From Treponema sp. (lineage in GTDB: Bacteria; Spirochaetota; Spirochaetia; Treponematales; Breznakiellaceae), in NCBI GenBank assembly GCA_031266255.1, contig JAISBK010000185.1, positions 1-13,118 on the forward strand: a stretch of DNA of 13,118 bases. Reading direction: 5' to 3'. Both the position numbers and the translations under genes were made by a program. Shown in pieces: positions 6,283 to 12,951 of the stretch. Under the pieces are notes generated by a model. That model was not told the origin of the DNA and did not search any database. It saw only the letters and a list, made by a program, of their open reading frames with translations. The first letter of the stretch is position 1; each line of letters starts with the position of its first letter.

Positions 6283-7239
6283 ATGTTGTTGACTAGAAAC
6301 CGATGGCTTATGTTTTGGCTGTTCCTCCTGGGGCTTCACAGGGGGATGGCCCAAACTGCAAACAGCGAAGATCTGCATACCTTGGTTAAGCATAGCAGGC
6401 CTGTCCGCTCGGTGGCATACAGTTACGACGGGCTTCAGATCATCTCCGCCTCCAGTGACGGCAGTATCAAGCTATGGGATGCGGGAAGTTTTCGGGTGAT
6501 CAAAACCTCCTGGCAACGAGGTATTATTTTATCGGTGGCCTGTAGTCCTGAACGGAAGCGGATAAGCACAGGTTCTACCGATGGCATCGTCAGGATATGG
6601 GATCCGGAAAGCGGCCTGTACCGAAACCTGGTAGGGCATATCGCAGCGGTGAATTCCGTGGCTTATAGTCCCAACGGCAGCCGGCTCCTCTCCGCTTCTG
6701 ATGATAGAACCATCAAGATTTGGAACGCCCACAGCGGCCGGGAACTGGTAAGCCTTTCAGGGCACCAAGGGTATGTGTTGTCTGCGGTGTATCATCCTGA
6801 TGGCCGCCGGATCGTTTCCGGCGGCGTTGATACTGCCCTCAAGATATGGGATGGGGAGGCCGGCGAAGCGCTGATGACCTTGTGGGGGCATGAAGACTAT
6901 GTACGGTCTGTAGCCTATAGCCCTGATGGAACGCGGATCGTCTCTGGTTCTGATGATAAGACCTTAAAAATCTGGGATGCGGAAACCGGGAAACTCCTCA
7001 GGACCCTTACCGGCCATACCGGAGGAGTCCGCTTTGTTGCCTACAGCCCTAATGGTGCGACAATCATCTCCTGTTCTGATGATAAGACCCTGAAGATGTG
7101 GGATGCGGAAACCGGGAAACTCCTCAAGACCCTTGTCGGCCATGAAGATAGGGTGTATTCTCTAGCGTATAGCCCTGACGGAAGCCGGCTTATCTCCGGT
7201 TCCAAGGATACTACCATTAAAATATGGAAGGTAGAGTAG
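6283..7239 (+). CDS. Exported WD40-repeat protein, seven-bladed beta-propeller
   Basis: 318 residues from ATG 6283, two bases after the preceding stop. An in-frame GTG at 6271 adds four residues and lies four bases after AAGGA (6263-6267), so either start is possible. Residues 1-23 form a signal peptide (RNRW, then LMFWLFLLGL, ending GMA before Q24), so the protein should leave the cytoplasm. Seven WD40 units of about 41-42 residues follow without linkers, each with forms of GH..V.SVAYSPDG..I.SGS.D.T.KIWD, enough to close one propeller; the protein ends right after the last blade (IKIWKVE). Blade 1 has KH and blade 2 lacks the GH. There is no enzyme domain, so it is probably a protein-binding scaffold. 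Its partner is unknown, but the CBM9-like protein is its operon neighbour. Confidence 0.9.
   Translation: MLLTRNRWLMFWLFLLGLHRGMAQTANSEDLHTLVKHSRPVRSVAYSYDGLQIISASSDGSIKLWDAGSFRVIKTSWQRGIILSVACSPERKRISTGSTDGIVRIWDPESGLYRNLVGHIAAVNSVAYSPNGSRLLSASDDRTIKIWNAHSGRELVSLSGHQGYVLSAVYHPDGRRIVSGGVDTALKIWDGEAGEALMTLWGHEDYVRSVAYSPDGTRIVSGSDDKTLKIWDAETGKLLRTLTGHTGGVRFVAYSPNGATIISCSDDKTLKMWDAETGKLLKTLVGHEDRVYSLAYSPDGSRLISGSKDTTIKIWKVE
6948..7140 (+). repeat. Nearly identical tandem DNA segments in WD40 blades 5 and 6
   Basis: Segment 6948-7014 recurs at 7074-7140, a 126-base (42-codon) offset, with only a few differences. Both encode SDDKTLK(I/M)WDAETGKLL(R/K)TL. The other blades are similar in protein but clearly diverged in DNA. 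This indicates a recent duplication or gene conversion inside the propeller. Confidence 0.85.
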
Positions 7240-7261
7240 CAGCCCTACCAACACCGAGCCC

Positions 7262-9205
7262 TTACGCGGGAATGCGTTTTTGTCCGATTATCTGCACCAC
7301 GAGTACTACCCCAATAAGCCCAAGCCCCATAAGATCCGTGAAGAGTCCCGGTTTAATAAGCAGCAAGCCCCCGGCAATAGCCGCCAGCCGTTCAAGGGGA
7401 TTGATATGCCGTAACAGGTACCCTTCAAGCCCCACAGCAAGGCCGAACATGCCGATACAGGACGTAATTACCATGAGCACTACCTGCCAAACCGTGGTAT
7501 CAATGAAGAGCATGGAAGGGTTGTACACAAAGATATACGGGATGATAAACGCGGTAACCGCCAGCCGCGTGGCGGTAACTCCGGTTTTGATGGGGTTTGC
7601 CTTGGCAATGGCCGCGCCCGCGTAGGCTGCCAGGGCAACCGGCGGTGTAATGTCTGCCACGATCCCGAAATAAAACACAAACATGTGGGCAGCCATAAGG
7701 GGTACGCCCATTCGAACCACAATGGGCGCGGTAATGGTGGCCATGATCACGTAGTTGGCCGTAGTTGGAATCCCCATACCCAGGATGAGGCAGGCAATCA
7801 TGGTGAGCACCAGGGCAAGGAACAGGCTGTTGTTAGCCACAGTGAGTAGCAGGGAGATCAGGATCTGGCCAAGTCCGGTGAGGGATACGATCCCTACCAC
7901 GATCCCCGCAATGGCGCAGGCTATAGCAACCCCAATGGTGTTCCGGGAACCATTTCCCAGGGCCTCTATCAGGGATGCAGGGGTAAAGCGGGTTTCCTTG
8001 CGGAACATGGTTACGATCACCGTGGAGAGTATGGCAAAACAGGCTGCATAGGCCGGGGTAAACCCGATACTCATAAGCCCTACCAGGACAATGACCGGCA
8101 GGAAGAGGTAGCCTTTAGCCAGGAGGAGTTTCCCAAAATGGGGGATCGATTCCTTGGGAAGCCCTTTGAGGCCGAGTTTTTTGGCTTCAAAATGGATCAT
8201 CAGGAATATCCCGGTAAAATACAGGGTCGCCGGCAGTATCGCAGAGACCGCAATCACCGGATAGGGGATGTTGGTCAGCTCTGCCATGAGGAATGCGGCG
8301 GCGCCCATGATGGGAGGCATGATCTGGCCTCCGGTAGATGCCGCGGCTTCTACCGCAGCCGCAAATTCCGGCTTATACCCGATCTGCTTCATCACCGGGA
8401 TGGTAACGCTTCCTGAACCCACGGTATTAGCCACTGAACTCCCCGAATACATCCCCTCCAAGGCACTGGCAATGACCGCCACCTTAGCCGGCCCTCCAGA
8501 AGCGAACCCTGCTACTGCATTAGCCAGATCAATGAAGAAAGAAGCGATCCCGGATCGTTCCAGGAAGGCAGCTAAAAAGATGAACAACACAATAAAGGTA
8601 GAGCAGACCCCGATGGGGGTTCCGATGATACCATCGGTGGTATAAAAAAGCTGATGTACTACCCGTTTGAGGGAGAACCCGGCAACAAACGCATAGGTGA
8701 TGAACCCTCCGGCTACCACCAGGATGGGAATGCCCACCACTCGGCGGCATAGTTCCACGAGGATCAGGATCCCTATGGCTCCCATAACCACGTCTAGGGT
8801 TTGGAGTTGAATCGCCCGGCTTATGATGGCCTGAAAGTTCACCACATAATAAAAGAACGCAATACTCCCCAGGGTCCCCAATACAAAATCATACCAGGGT
8901 ACATAATTCACCCGCTTCCGCGTGCCCTGGCGTACCGGGTAGAGGATGTACCCCAGGAATATCAGGATTCCCAAGAACGCGCTCCTACGGACTTGTTCGG
9001 GGACGGTGGCAATGAGGGTAACCCAGAAAACATAGGCGGTAAAAAAGAGCAGCAAGCCCTTAACTAGGTAATCAGGAACCCCTGAAAAGTGCCGTACATT
9101 CGACTCCCGGTCAAATTGGGCGATAAGCGCTTCGGTTTCCTGTTCACTCATGGGTTGCGAGGACATGGACTTAACCTGAGCATTTGATGATGAACTATGG
9201 GTCAT
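7262..9205 (-). CDS. TRAP transporter permease, 4TM/12TM fusion, TAXI type
   Basis: 647 residues. An inner-membrane secondary transporter that takes solute from the TAXI receptor using an ion gradient. ATG at 9205 is preferred: AGAAGGAAGA (9211-9220) stands just upstream. An in-frame ATG at 9304 would add 33 residues overlapping the DUF1850 gene and lacks support. The N-terminal ~40 residues are polar, followed by an N-terminal small-subunit-like bundle and the large DctM-like channel. Family motifs are clear: GGQIMPPIMGAAAF (about 292-305), GMGIPTTANYVIMATI and ADITPPVALAAYAGAAIA. Length is usual for the fusion family. It is the third gene of the operon, 35 bases after the DUF1850 gene. A terminator-like hairpin precedes it and could lower its expression. 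The gene converges on the WD40 gene with 22 bases between. Confidence 0.95.
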   Translation of the reverse strand: MTHSSSSNAQVKSMSSQPMSEQETEALIAQFDRESNVRHFSGVPDYLVKGLLLFFTAYVFWVTLIATVPEQVRRSAFLGILIFLGYILYPVRQGTRKRVNYVPWYDFVLGTLGSIAFFYYVVNFQAIISRAIQLQTLDVVMGAIGILILVELCRRVVGIPILVVAGGFITYAFVAGFSLKRVVHQLFYTTDGIIGTPIGVCSTFIVLFIFLAAFLERSGIASFFIDLANAVAGFASGGPAKVAVIASALEGMYSGSSVANTVGSGSVTIPVMKQIGYKPEFAAAVEAAASTGGQIMPPIMGAAAFLMAELTNIPYPVIAVSAILPATLYFTGIFLMIHFEAKKLGLKGLPKESIPHFGKLLLAKGYLFLPVIVLVGLMSIGFTPAYAACFAILSTVIVTMFRKETRFTPASLIEALGNGSRNTIGVAIACAIAGIVVGIVSLTGLGQILISLLLTVANNSLFLALVLTMIACLILGMGIPTTANYVIMATITAPIVVRMGVPLMAAHMFVFYFGIVADITPPVALAAYAGAAIAKANPIKTGVTATRLAVTAFIIPYIFVYNPSMLFIDTTVWQVVLMVITSCIGMFGLAVGLEGYLLRHINPLERLAAIAGGLLLIKPGLFTDLMGLGLIGVVLVVQIIGQKRIPA

Positions 9206-9227
9206 GGGTGTCTTCCTTCTTTCTTTA

Positions 9228-9247
9228 ATGCTAATAAATGCTAATAA
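9228..9247. repeat. Perfect 10-bp tandem duplication at the end of the DUF1850 gene
   Basis: ATGCTAATAA occurs twice without a gap (9228-9237, 9238-9247). The stop codon of the DUF1850 gene (TAG on minus, 9243-9241) lies in the copy nearer the gene body; the second copy falls in the spacer before the permease. It looks like a small slippage duplication. Confidence 0.8.
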
Positions 9248-9711
9248 AAACCGGCAAAGCCGGTTCTGCTTATGCGTATCACAATATGGGCGTTTTTCCC
9301 GCACCGGTCCCTAAGGCTGATACGTTCACTTTTTTCTCTATCTTCTCTATGGATATACAAGATATGGTCTGAAACCGTACCTACAATGTAATTGAGTTCT
9401 TTGAAAGACTGGGTGAAGCCGGTGATTACCAGGGCGTCTCCGTCCCAGCTCATCCTTTGTCCTTCCCCCAGTTCCGCCTGCATCCCTGCACCAAAGGAAA
9501 AAAAACGAGCGGCTATAGGCCGAATCCGGTTTCCTTCCACCTGAAAGCGCTCGCTCACCGGGCTTTGATGCACTGAATGGATAAACGCTATGGAAAATTG
9601 TTCGACTCGTGGCCAGATTCCGTAGATTCTCCCAGACTCAGCATCCCGGATACTGAGCTGGGGAACCGTCAAGGTTGACCATACCGCCCCGGAGAGGAAT
9701 CCCAGCCCCAA
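9241..9711 (-). CDS. DUF1850 family protein of the TAXI-TRAP operon
   Basis: 156 residues from a TTG at 9711. The motif FSIAFIHSVHQSPVSERFQV (about 38-57) and the later ARFFSFGAGMQAELGEGQ are characteristic of DUF1850, small proteins found between TAXI receptors and their fused permeases. Function is unknown; a link to the transporter is inferred from context. The start is uncertain. The frame stays open upstream of TTG to a TAA at 9741-9739, and those codons read IKACKVLIA, extending the hydrophobic N-terminus into a full signal or anchor with lysines in front. No ATG, GTG or TTG exists there, so either TTG 9711 with a poor ribosome site is used, or translation begins at a rare codon near the receptor stop. 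An AAAGG (9737-9733) lies there. Confidence 0.82.
   Translation of the reverse strand: MGLGFLSGAVWSTLTVPQLSIRDAESGRIYGIWPRVEQFSIAFIHSVHQSPVSERFQVEGNRIRPIAARFFSFGAGMQAELGEGQRMSWDGDALVITGFTQSFKELNYIVGTVSDHILYIHREDREKSERISLRDRCGKNAHIVIRISRTGFAGFY
9242..9265 (-). terminator. Terminator-like hairpin inside the TRAP operon
   Basis: On the minus strand, AACCGGC (9265-9259), loop TTT, GCCGGTT (9255-9249) is a perfect seven-pair stem followed by TTTATTAG, giving a U-run directly after the stem. It lies in the last codons of the DUF1850 gene and upstream of the permease start. The form is that of a Rho-independent terminator or attenuator. Because it is inside coding sequence, part of the pattern may be chance. 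Confidence 0.5.
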
Positions 9712-9734
9712 GGCGATGAGAACTTTACACGCCT

Positions 9735-10691
9735 TTATTTAAGCGCACCAATTTCCCGGAAATATTTTGCGGCTCCCGCATGGAAGGGCACCGAAATCCC
9801 CTCCACCGCATACGCCGCAGAAAGCTCTGCTCCCTTGGCATGGGCTGTTTCAATGTCTCCCTTACTTTCGATGAGGGTTTTGGTAAGCTGATACACCGTA
9901 TCTTCGGTGAGCTTGTTACTCACGATAAAGGTGGCTTTTACCGCCACGGTCTTTACTTCTGTGGTAAGTCCCCGGTAACTTCCTGCAGGAATAGGAAACT
10001 GGGTGTAGAACGGATAGGCATCCCGTAGAGCCGACGCATGGGCATCATCAATCTCCAACACTACGATGTCCCGGCCAATGGCCAGGTCAACGACCGCAGT
10101 AGTGGGCGCACCGGCAACGCAGAAAAACGCGTCGATCTTGTTATCCCGGAGGGCATCTGCGGAGGCGCCAAAACTTAAGTTTTGCCTGTGGATGTCGTCA
10201 AAGGTTATCCCGTATACTTCCAGGATCTGCCTTGCGTTAAATTCAGTGCCGCTCCCCGCATCTCCTACAGAAACGTTCTTTCCCTTCAGGTCTGCGATGG
10301 AACTGATACCAGCCCCGGGATTAGCCACCACCTGACAAACTTCAGCGTACAGGGCTGCCATAGTAGAGAAATCCGTAATTTTTTCCCCGTTAAAAAGGTC
10401 CACCCCCCGGTAGGCATAGTCCATCACATCGTTCTGTACGATGGCAAGCTCCACTTCCCCCGCGGCAATAAGCTGAATATTCGCCTTGGATGCCCCGGTT
10501 GACTGAATGGTGATGGGGATCTTGGTTTTCTCCGTTAAGATCTGTCCCACCGCTGAACCAAAAGAATAGTAAGTTCCGGTGTTACCTCCGGTGGCCATCC
10601 TGATCTGGTCCTTGCTGCCCTTGGCATAGACATTCGTTTCCATTACCAGGGCCAAAAGCACTGATACCGCGATACCTAATATAGGTTTCAT
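9735..10691 (-). CDS. TAXI family TRAP transporter solute-binding receptor
   Basis: 318 residues, the periplasmic receptor that captures the substrate and delivers it to the fused permease encoded two genes downstream. ATG at 10691 has GAGGAG (10706-10701) nine bases upstream. Residues 1-23 form a signal peptide ending NVYA before Lys24. TAXI features: IRMATGGNTGTYYSFGSAVG at the mature N-terminus, VELAIVQNDV, LKGKNVSVGDAGSGTEFNAR in the middle and AFFCVAGAPT. Length is typical. TAXI systems studied elsewhere use dicarboxylates or glutamate-like compounds, but the substrate here cannot be read from sequence. It is first gene of the leftward operon. Its promoter probably overlaps the palindrome at 10711-10724. 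Confidence 0.95.
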   Translation of the reverse strand: MKPILGIAVSVLLALVMETNVYAKGSKDQIRMATGGNTGTYYSFGSAVGQILTEKTKIPITIQSTGASKANIQLIAAGEVELAIVQNDVMDYAYRGVDLFNGEKITDFSTMAALYAEVCQVVANPGAGISSIADLKGKNVSVGDAGSGTEFNARQILEVYGITFDDIHRQNLSFGASADALRDNKIDAFFCVAGAPTTAVVDLAIGRDIVVLEIDDAHASALRDAYPFYTQFPIPAGSYRGLTTEVKTVAVKATFIVSNKLTEDTVYQLTKTLIESKGDIETAHAKGAELSAAYAVEGISVPFHAGAAKYFREIGALK

Positions 10692-10710
10692 GATTTGTTT
10701 CTCCTCATAC

Positions 10711-10745
10711 TGTATAATTATACAAAATTAACGCAAGTAATGCAA
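10711..10745 (-). promoter_or_regulatory. TRAP operon promoter with overlapping 14-bp palindrome (operator 1)
   Basis: TGTATAATTATACA (10711-10724) is a perfect palindrome and contains TATAAT on both strands. On the minus strand TATAAT (10722-10717) lies 17 bases after TTGCAT (10745-10740), a plausible sigma-70 promoter that would start transcription close to the Shine-Dalgarno of the TAXI receptor. A protein bound to the palindrome would cover the -10 box and repress. The core GTATAATTATAC recurs at 10775-10786. Confidence 0.55.
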
Positions 10746-10773
10746 GCCATTACCCCTATTTCCGGGATAAATT

Positions 10774-10787
10774 CGTATAATTATACA
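10774..10787. promoter_or_regulatory. Second copy of the palindrome (operator 2)
   Basis: GTATAATTATAC at 10775-10786 is identical to the core of the first palindrome. The two starts are 63 bp apart, about six helical turns, so both sites face the same side of the DNA. It contains TATAAT on the plus strand (10776-10781), a possible -10 for the flavoprotein gene, though no good -35 is seen 17 bases upstream. On the minus strand, TTGCTT (10807-10802) is 16 bases from TATAAT, a possible second TRAP promoter. CCATTACC (10748-10755) and GGTAATGG (10812-10819) form another inverted pair around it. Confidence 0.5.
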
Positions 10788-10833
10788 TTTAAAGTGACTT
10801 GAAGCAATGCAGGTAATGGGGTACACTGAGCCC

Positions 10834-11403
10834 ATGAAAATACTCGCAATAAACGGCAGCCCTCGAAAGGGCGGCAATACCGAAAAAATGCTGCGGACCG
10901 TACTTGAGGTGTGCAGCGCAGGGGGCTTGGAAACCACGTTCTTTCAGGCCGGCGGACGGGAAGTCCAGGGCTGTAAAGCCTGCGGAGGATGCGGCAAGCA
11001 TAAGGGTGCGTGCGTTCAAAAGGATTGGGTCAACGATTTGTATCCTCAAATGAAAGCGGCAGACGCATTGCTGCTTGGTACGCCCACGTATTTCTTTGAT
11101 TTAACCCCGGAGATCAAAGCGATTATCGACCGTACCGGCTTTATTTCACGGCATGACGGTTTCGCCTTTAACCGGAAGGTAGCCGCGGCGGTTGCCGCGG
11201 TCCGCCGGGCAGGATCCATCCATGCCCTGGATTCGATTCAGCATTTTTTCCTGATTAACGGTATGATTGTTCCCGGTTCAAGCTATTTGAACATGAGCCT
11301 TGCCCTCGCGCCAGGGGACGTGGAAAAGGACGCCGAGGGCTTACAAACCATGCGGGATTTAGGGGATAACCTGGTTTGGCTTCTTAAAAAGATCAAGGCA
11401 TGA
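10834..11403 (+). CDS. Iron-sulfur flavoprotein-like NAD(P)H-dependent FMN reductase
   Basis: 189 residues. ATG at 10834 is chosen because it starts exactly at the flavodoxin-fold MKILAINGSPRKGGNT (phosphate-binding loop at 8-16). The in-frame ATG at 10807 adds nine unlikely residues. No strong Shine-Dalgarno is visible. Cys47, Cys50, Cys53 and Cys60 (GCKACGGCGKHKGAC) form a CX2CX2CX6C cluster, the compact 4Fe-4S spacing of the iron-sulfur flavoprotein (Isf) family. The GTPTYFFDLTPEIKAIIDRTG stretch near residues 82-102 is the flavin-binding loop. It is probably a cytoplasmic dimer passing electrons between FMN and a small carrier, perhaps in oxygen or quinone defence; acceptor unknown. It is divergent from the TRAP operon and shares its palindrome-bearing control region. 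Confidence 0.87.
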   Translation: MKILAINGSPRKGGNTEKMLRTVLEVCSAGGLETTFFQAGGREVQGCKACGGCGKHKGACVQKDWVNDLYPQMKAADALLLGTPTYFFDLTPEIKAIIDRTGFISRHDGFAFNRKVAAAVAAVRRAGSIHALDSIQHFFLINGMIVPGSSYLNMSLALAPGDVEKDAEGLQTMRDLGDNLVWLLKKIKA

Positions 11404-11424
11404 GGTGTGCAGCTTACAAATAGA

Positions 11425-11453
11425 TTGCACATACCGCCTAAACCCGGTACAAT
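11425..11453 (+). promoter_or_regulatory. Candidate promoter giving a leaderless DHH-CBS transcript
   Basis: TTGCAC (11425-11430), a 17-base spacer and TACAAT (11448-11453). Transcription would start about 7 bases later, at 11460-11461, one or two bases before the ATG at 11462. This agrees with the absence of a Shine-Dalgarno sequence. TGTGCA (11406-11411) and TGCACA (11426-11431) form an inverted pair whose second arm overlaps the -35 and could be an operator. Confidence 0.4.
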
Positions 11454-11461
11454 AAGTTCAC

Positions 11462-12763
11462 ATGGATATCGCCTTTGGTCATAGCAACATGGACATGGAC
11501 TGTCTCGGTTCCCTGCTCCTCGTAAAAAAGCTCTTTCCAGAGTACCGGCTGGTAAAGAGCAATTTGATTCATCCTGCAGCCCGTAAACTGCATACCCTGT
11601 ACCAAGATTATTTTGATTTCTTAAATCCTGAAGAATTAAACGGGGAAAAAATCGACCGTATCATCATCGTAGACACCTGTACCGCGGTACGAGTCAAAGA
11701 ATATTTCAGCCATATCAAGAATTCAGACCCTCAGATACGGATCATCGATCACCATAACCTGGAAAGCTGCGATATCCTGGGAGCTTCGGTGGAAGGGGGC
11801 AGGTATGGGGCTACCGTATCCTACTTGGGAAAACTGGCGATGGAACAGGGCGTCTCCCTCAGCCCCGAAGAAGCGACCATCGCCTTAGCCGGGATCTATG
11901 CGGATACGGGCAGGCTCACCTATGAGACGGTCCAGCGGGAAGACTATGAGGTTTCAGCCTATCTTTTGGACATGGGGGCCTCCTTACGGCTGGTGAAGTC
12001 CTTCCTTGAAAACATCATCGAAGACGATCAGATTCTGGTACTGAACCAACTGCTCCTGGTGGTACAGACCAGCATCATACAGGGGCATACGATCCTCCTC
12101 AGCTATTTGGAACTGGAAGACCAGGTCAGGGGCCTTGCCCCAGTCGTAGAAAAAATCATGGATGTGGAGAACCCGGACGCCTATTTTGCCTTTTTTTTCA
12201 TTCCCAAAAAGAAAACCCTCCTCCTGATTGCCCGAAGTCAGAAAGCCTCTATTGATCTCCACGAACTGCTTTACCGGTACGGCGGCGGAGGGCACCAGTC
12301 CGCGGCTTCCGTAACCCTCACCAATCAAGACGGGGAAGGGTTTTATACCCAGTTTCTTGGGGATTTAGAAGGGAAGCTGAAACCTGCGGTCAGAGCCCGG
12401 GACATTATGACTCGGCCTGCCCACACTATCCAAGAGCATATCAGCCTCCTGGAAGCGGCCCTGTTCCTGGAATCCATGGACCTCACCGGAGTTCCGGTCA
12501 TCAACGCCCAGGGACGGGTTTCCGGTTTTTTAAGCCTCCGGGATATTATGAAAGGCAGAAAAGCTGCTCAAATGCACAGTCCGGTTAAGGCCTATATGAC
12601 CAAAAACGTCGTTATCTCCGACGGCCAGCTTACCATGCGGGAAGTGGAACGGATATTTTACAAACATCACATTACCCACCTGCCCATTGTGGAAGAGGGA
12701 AAGCTGGTAGGCACCGTAAGCCATTGGGACTACCTCCAAAATAAAAAGCTGTTTTCTCAGTGA
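11462..12763 (+). CDS. DHH/DHHA1 phosphoesterase with tandem CBS domains
   Basis: 433 residues, cytoplasmic. DHH domain at about 1-160 with the metal-binding motifs FGHSNMDMDCLGS (5-17), VDT (70-72), IIDHH (94-98) and YADTG (146-150). The DHHA1 domain has GGGGHQSAAS (274-283). Two CBS domains follow (about 314-366 starting RDIMTRP, and 376-430 starting VKAYMTKN), likely binding an adenine nucleotide. The order DHH-DHHA1-CBS-CBS is that of the N-terminal half of the long bacterial tRNA nucleotidyltransferases, but the polymerase head is absent: the protein stops right after the second CBS. All catalytic residues expected of a metal-dependent phosphoesterase seem present. It may cleave nano-RNA, a cyclic dinucleotide or another phosphoester; substrate unknown. 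The ATG at 11462 has no Shine-Dalgarno. An earlier reading as a simple pyrophosphatase is less likely because of the GGGGHQ-type DHHA1. Confidence 0.9.
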   Translation: MDIAFGHSNMDMDCLGSLLLVKKLFPEYRLVKSNLIHPAARKLHTLYQDYFDFLNPEELNGEKIDRIIIVDTCTAVRVKEYFSHIKNSDPQIRIIDHHNLESCDILGASVEGGRYGATVSYLGKLAMEQGVSLSPEEATIALAGIYADTGRLTYETVQREDYEVSAYLLDMGASLRLVKSFLENIIEDDQILVLNQLLLVVQTSIIQGHTILLSYLELEDQVRGLAPVVEKIMDVENPDAYFAFFFIPKKKTLLLIARSQKASIDLHELLYRYGGGGHQSAASVTLTNQDGEGFYTQFLGDLEGKLKPAVRARDIMTRPAHTIQEHISLLEAALFLESMDLTGVPVINAQGRVSGFLSLRDIMKGRKAAQMHSPVKAYMTKNVVISDGQLTMREVERIFYKHHITHLPIVEEGKLVGTVSHWDYLQNKKLFSQ

Positions 12764-12857
12764 ATGATGAGCTATTTTCCTTATTTTGCTTTATTTTTCC
12801 TTATAAGATAAAGAATTAATACGTTCTAGGGGTTTATCGATTGCAAAAAAGTTTTGC

Positions 12858-12886
12858 TTGACTTTCTTTTAAAGTCCGGTAATAAT
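12858..12886 (+). promoter_or_regulatory. Strong sigma-70-like promoter before the last gene
   Basis: TTGACT (12858-12863) is followed after 16 bases by TAATAA (12880-12885), overlapping AATAAT (12881-12886). Transcription would begin near 12892. Just upstream GCAAAA (12843-12848) and TTTTGC (12852-12857) form a small inverted repeat abutting the -35. The motif TTGCAAAA occurs at 12841-12848 and again at 12902-12909 inside the leader hairpin, so a binding protein or paired RNA control is possible. The 94 bases from the preceding stop to this promoter hold no gene. Confidence 0.6.
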
Positions 12887-12895
12887 AACATCTAG

Positions 12896-12929
12896 AGATT
12901 CTTGCAAAACTGAACGTTTGCAAGAATCT
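12896..12929 (+). promoter_or_regulatory. 13-bp perfect hairpin in the mRNA leader
   Basis: AGATTCTTGCAAA (12896-12908) pairs exactly with TTTGCAAGAATCT (12917-12929) around an eight-base loop. It starts a few bases after the predicted transcription start and ends eight bases before the AAGGAAG Shine-Dalgarno (12937-12943). The stem is AT-rich and has only a short T/C run behind it, so I favour a 5'-end stabilising stem or protein-binding site over a terminator. Confidence 0.6.
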
Positions 12930-12951
12930 TTCTAACAAGGAAGATTAACGT

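Noticed and set aside
7224..7625. 133-residue plus-strand open frame over the end of the permease gene
   Set aside because: It is the antisense of a well-supported membrane protein gene; composition follows from the opposite strand.
9206..9304. Upstream extension of the TRAP permease to 9304
   Set aside because: It would overlap the DUF1850 gene and has no family-like sequence; 9205 has a good Shine-Dalgarno.
12789..12813. CTTTAT/ATAAAG inverted repeat after the DHH-CBS gene as a terminator
   Set aside because: The stem is six AT-rich pairs without a following T-run; too weak to call.
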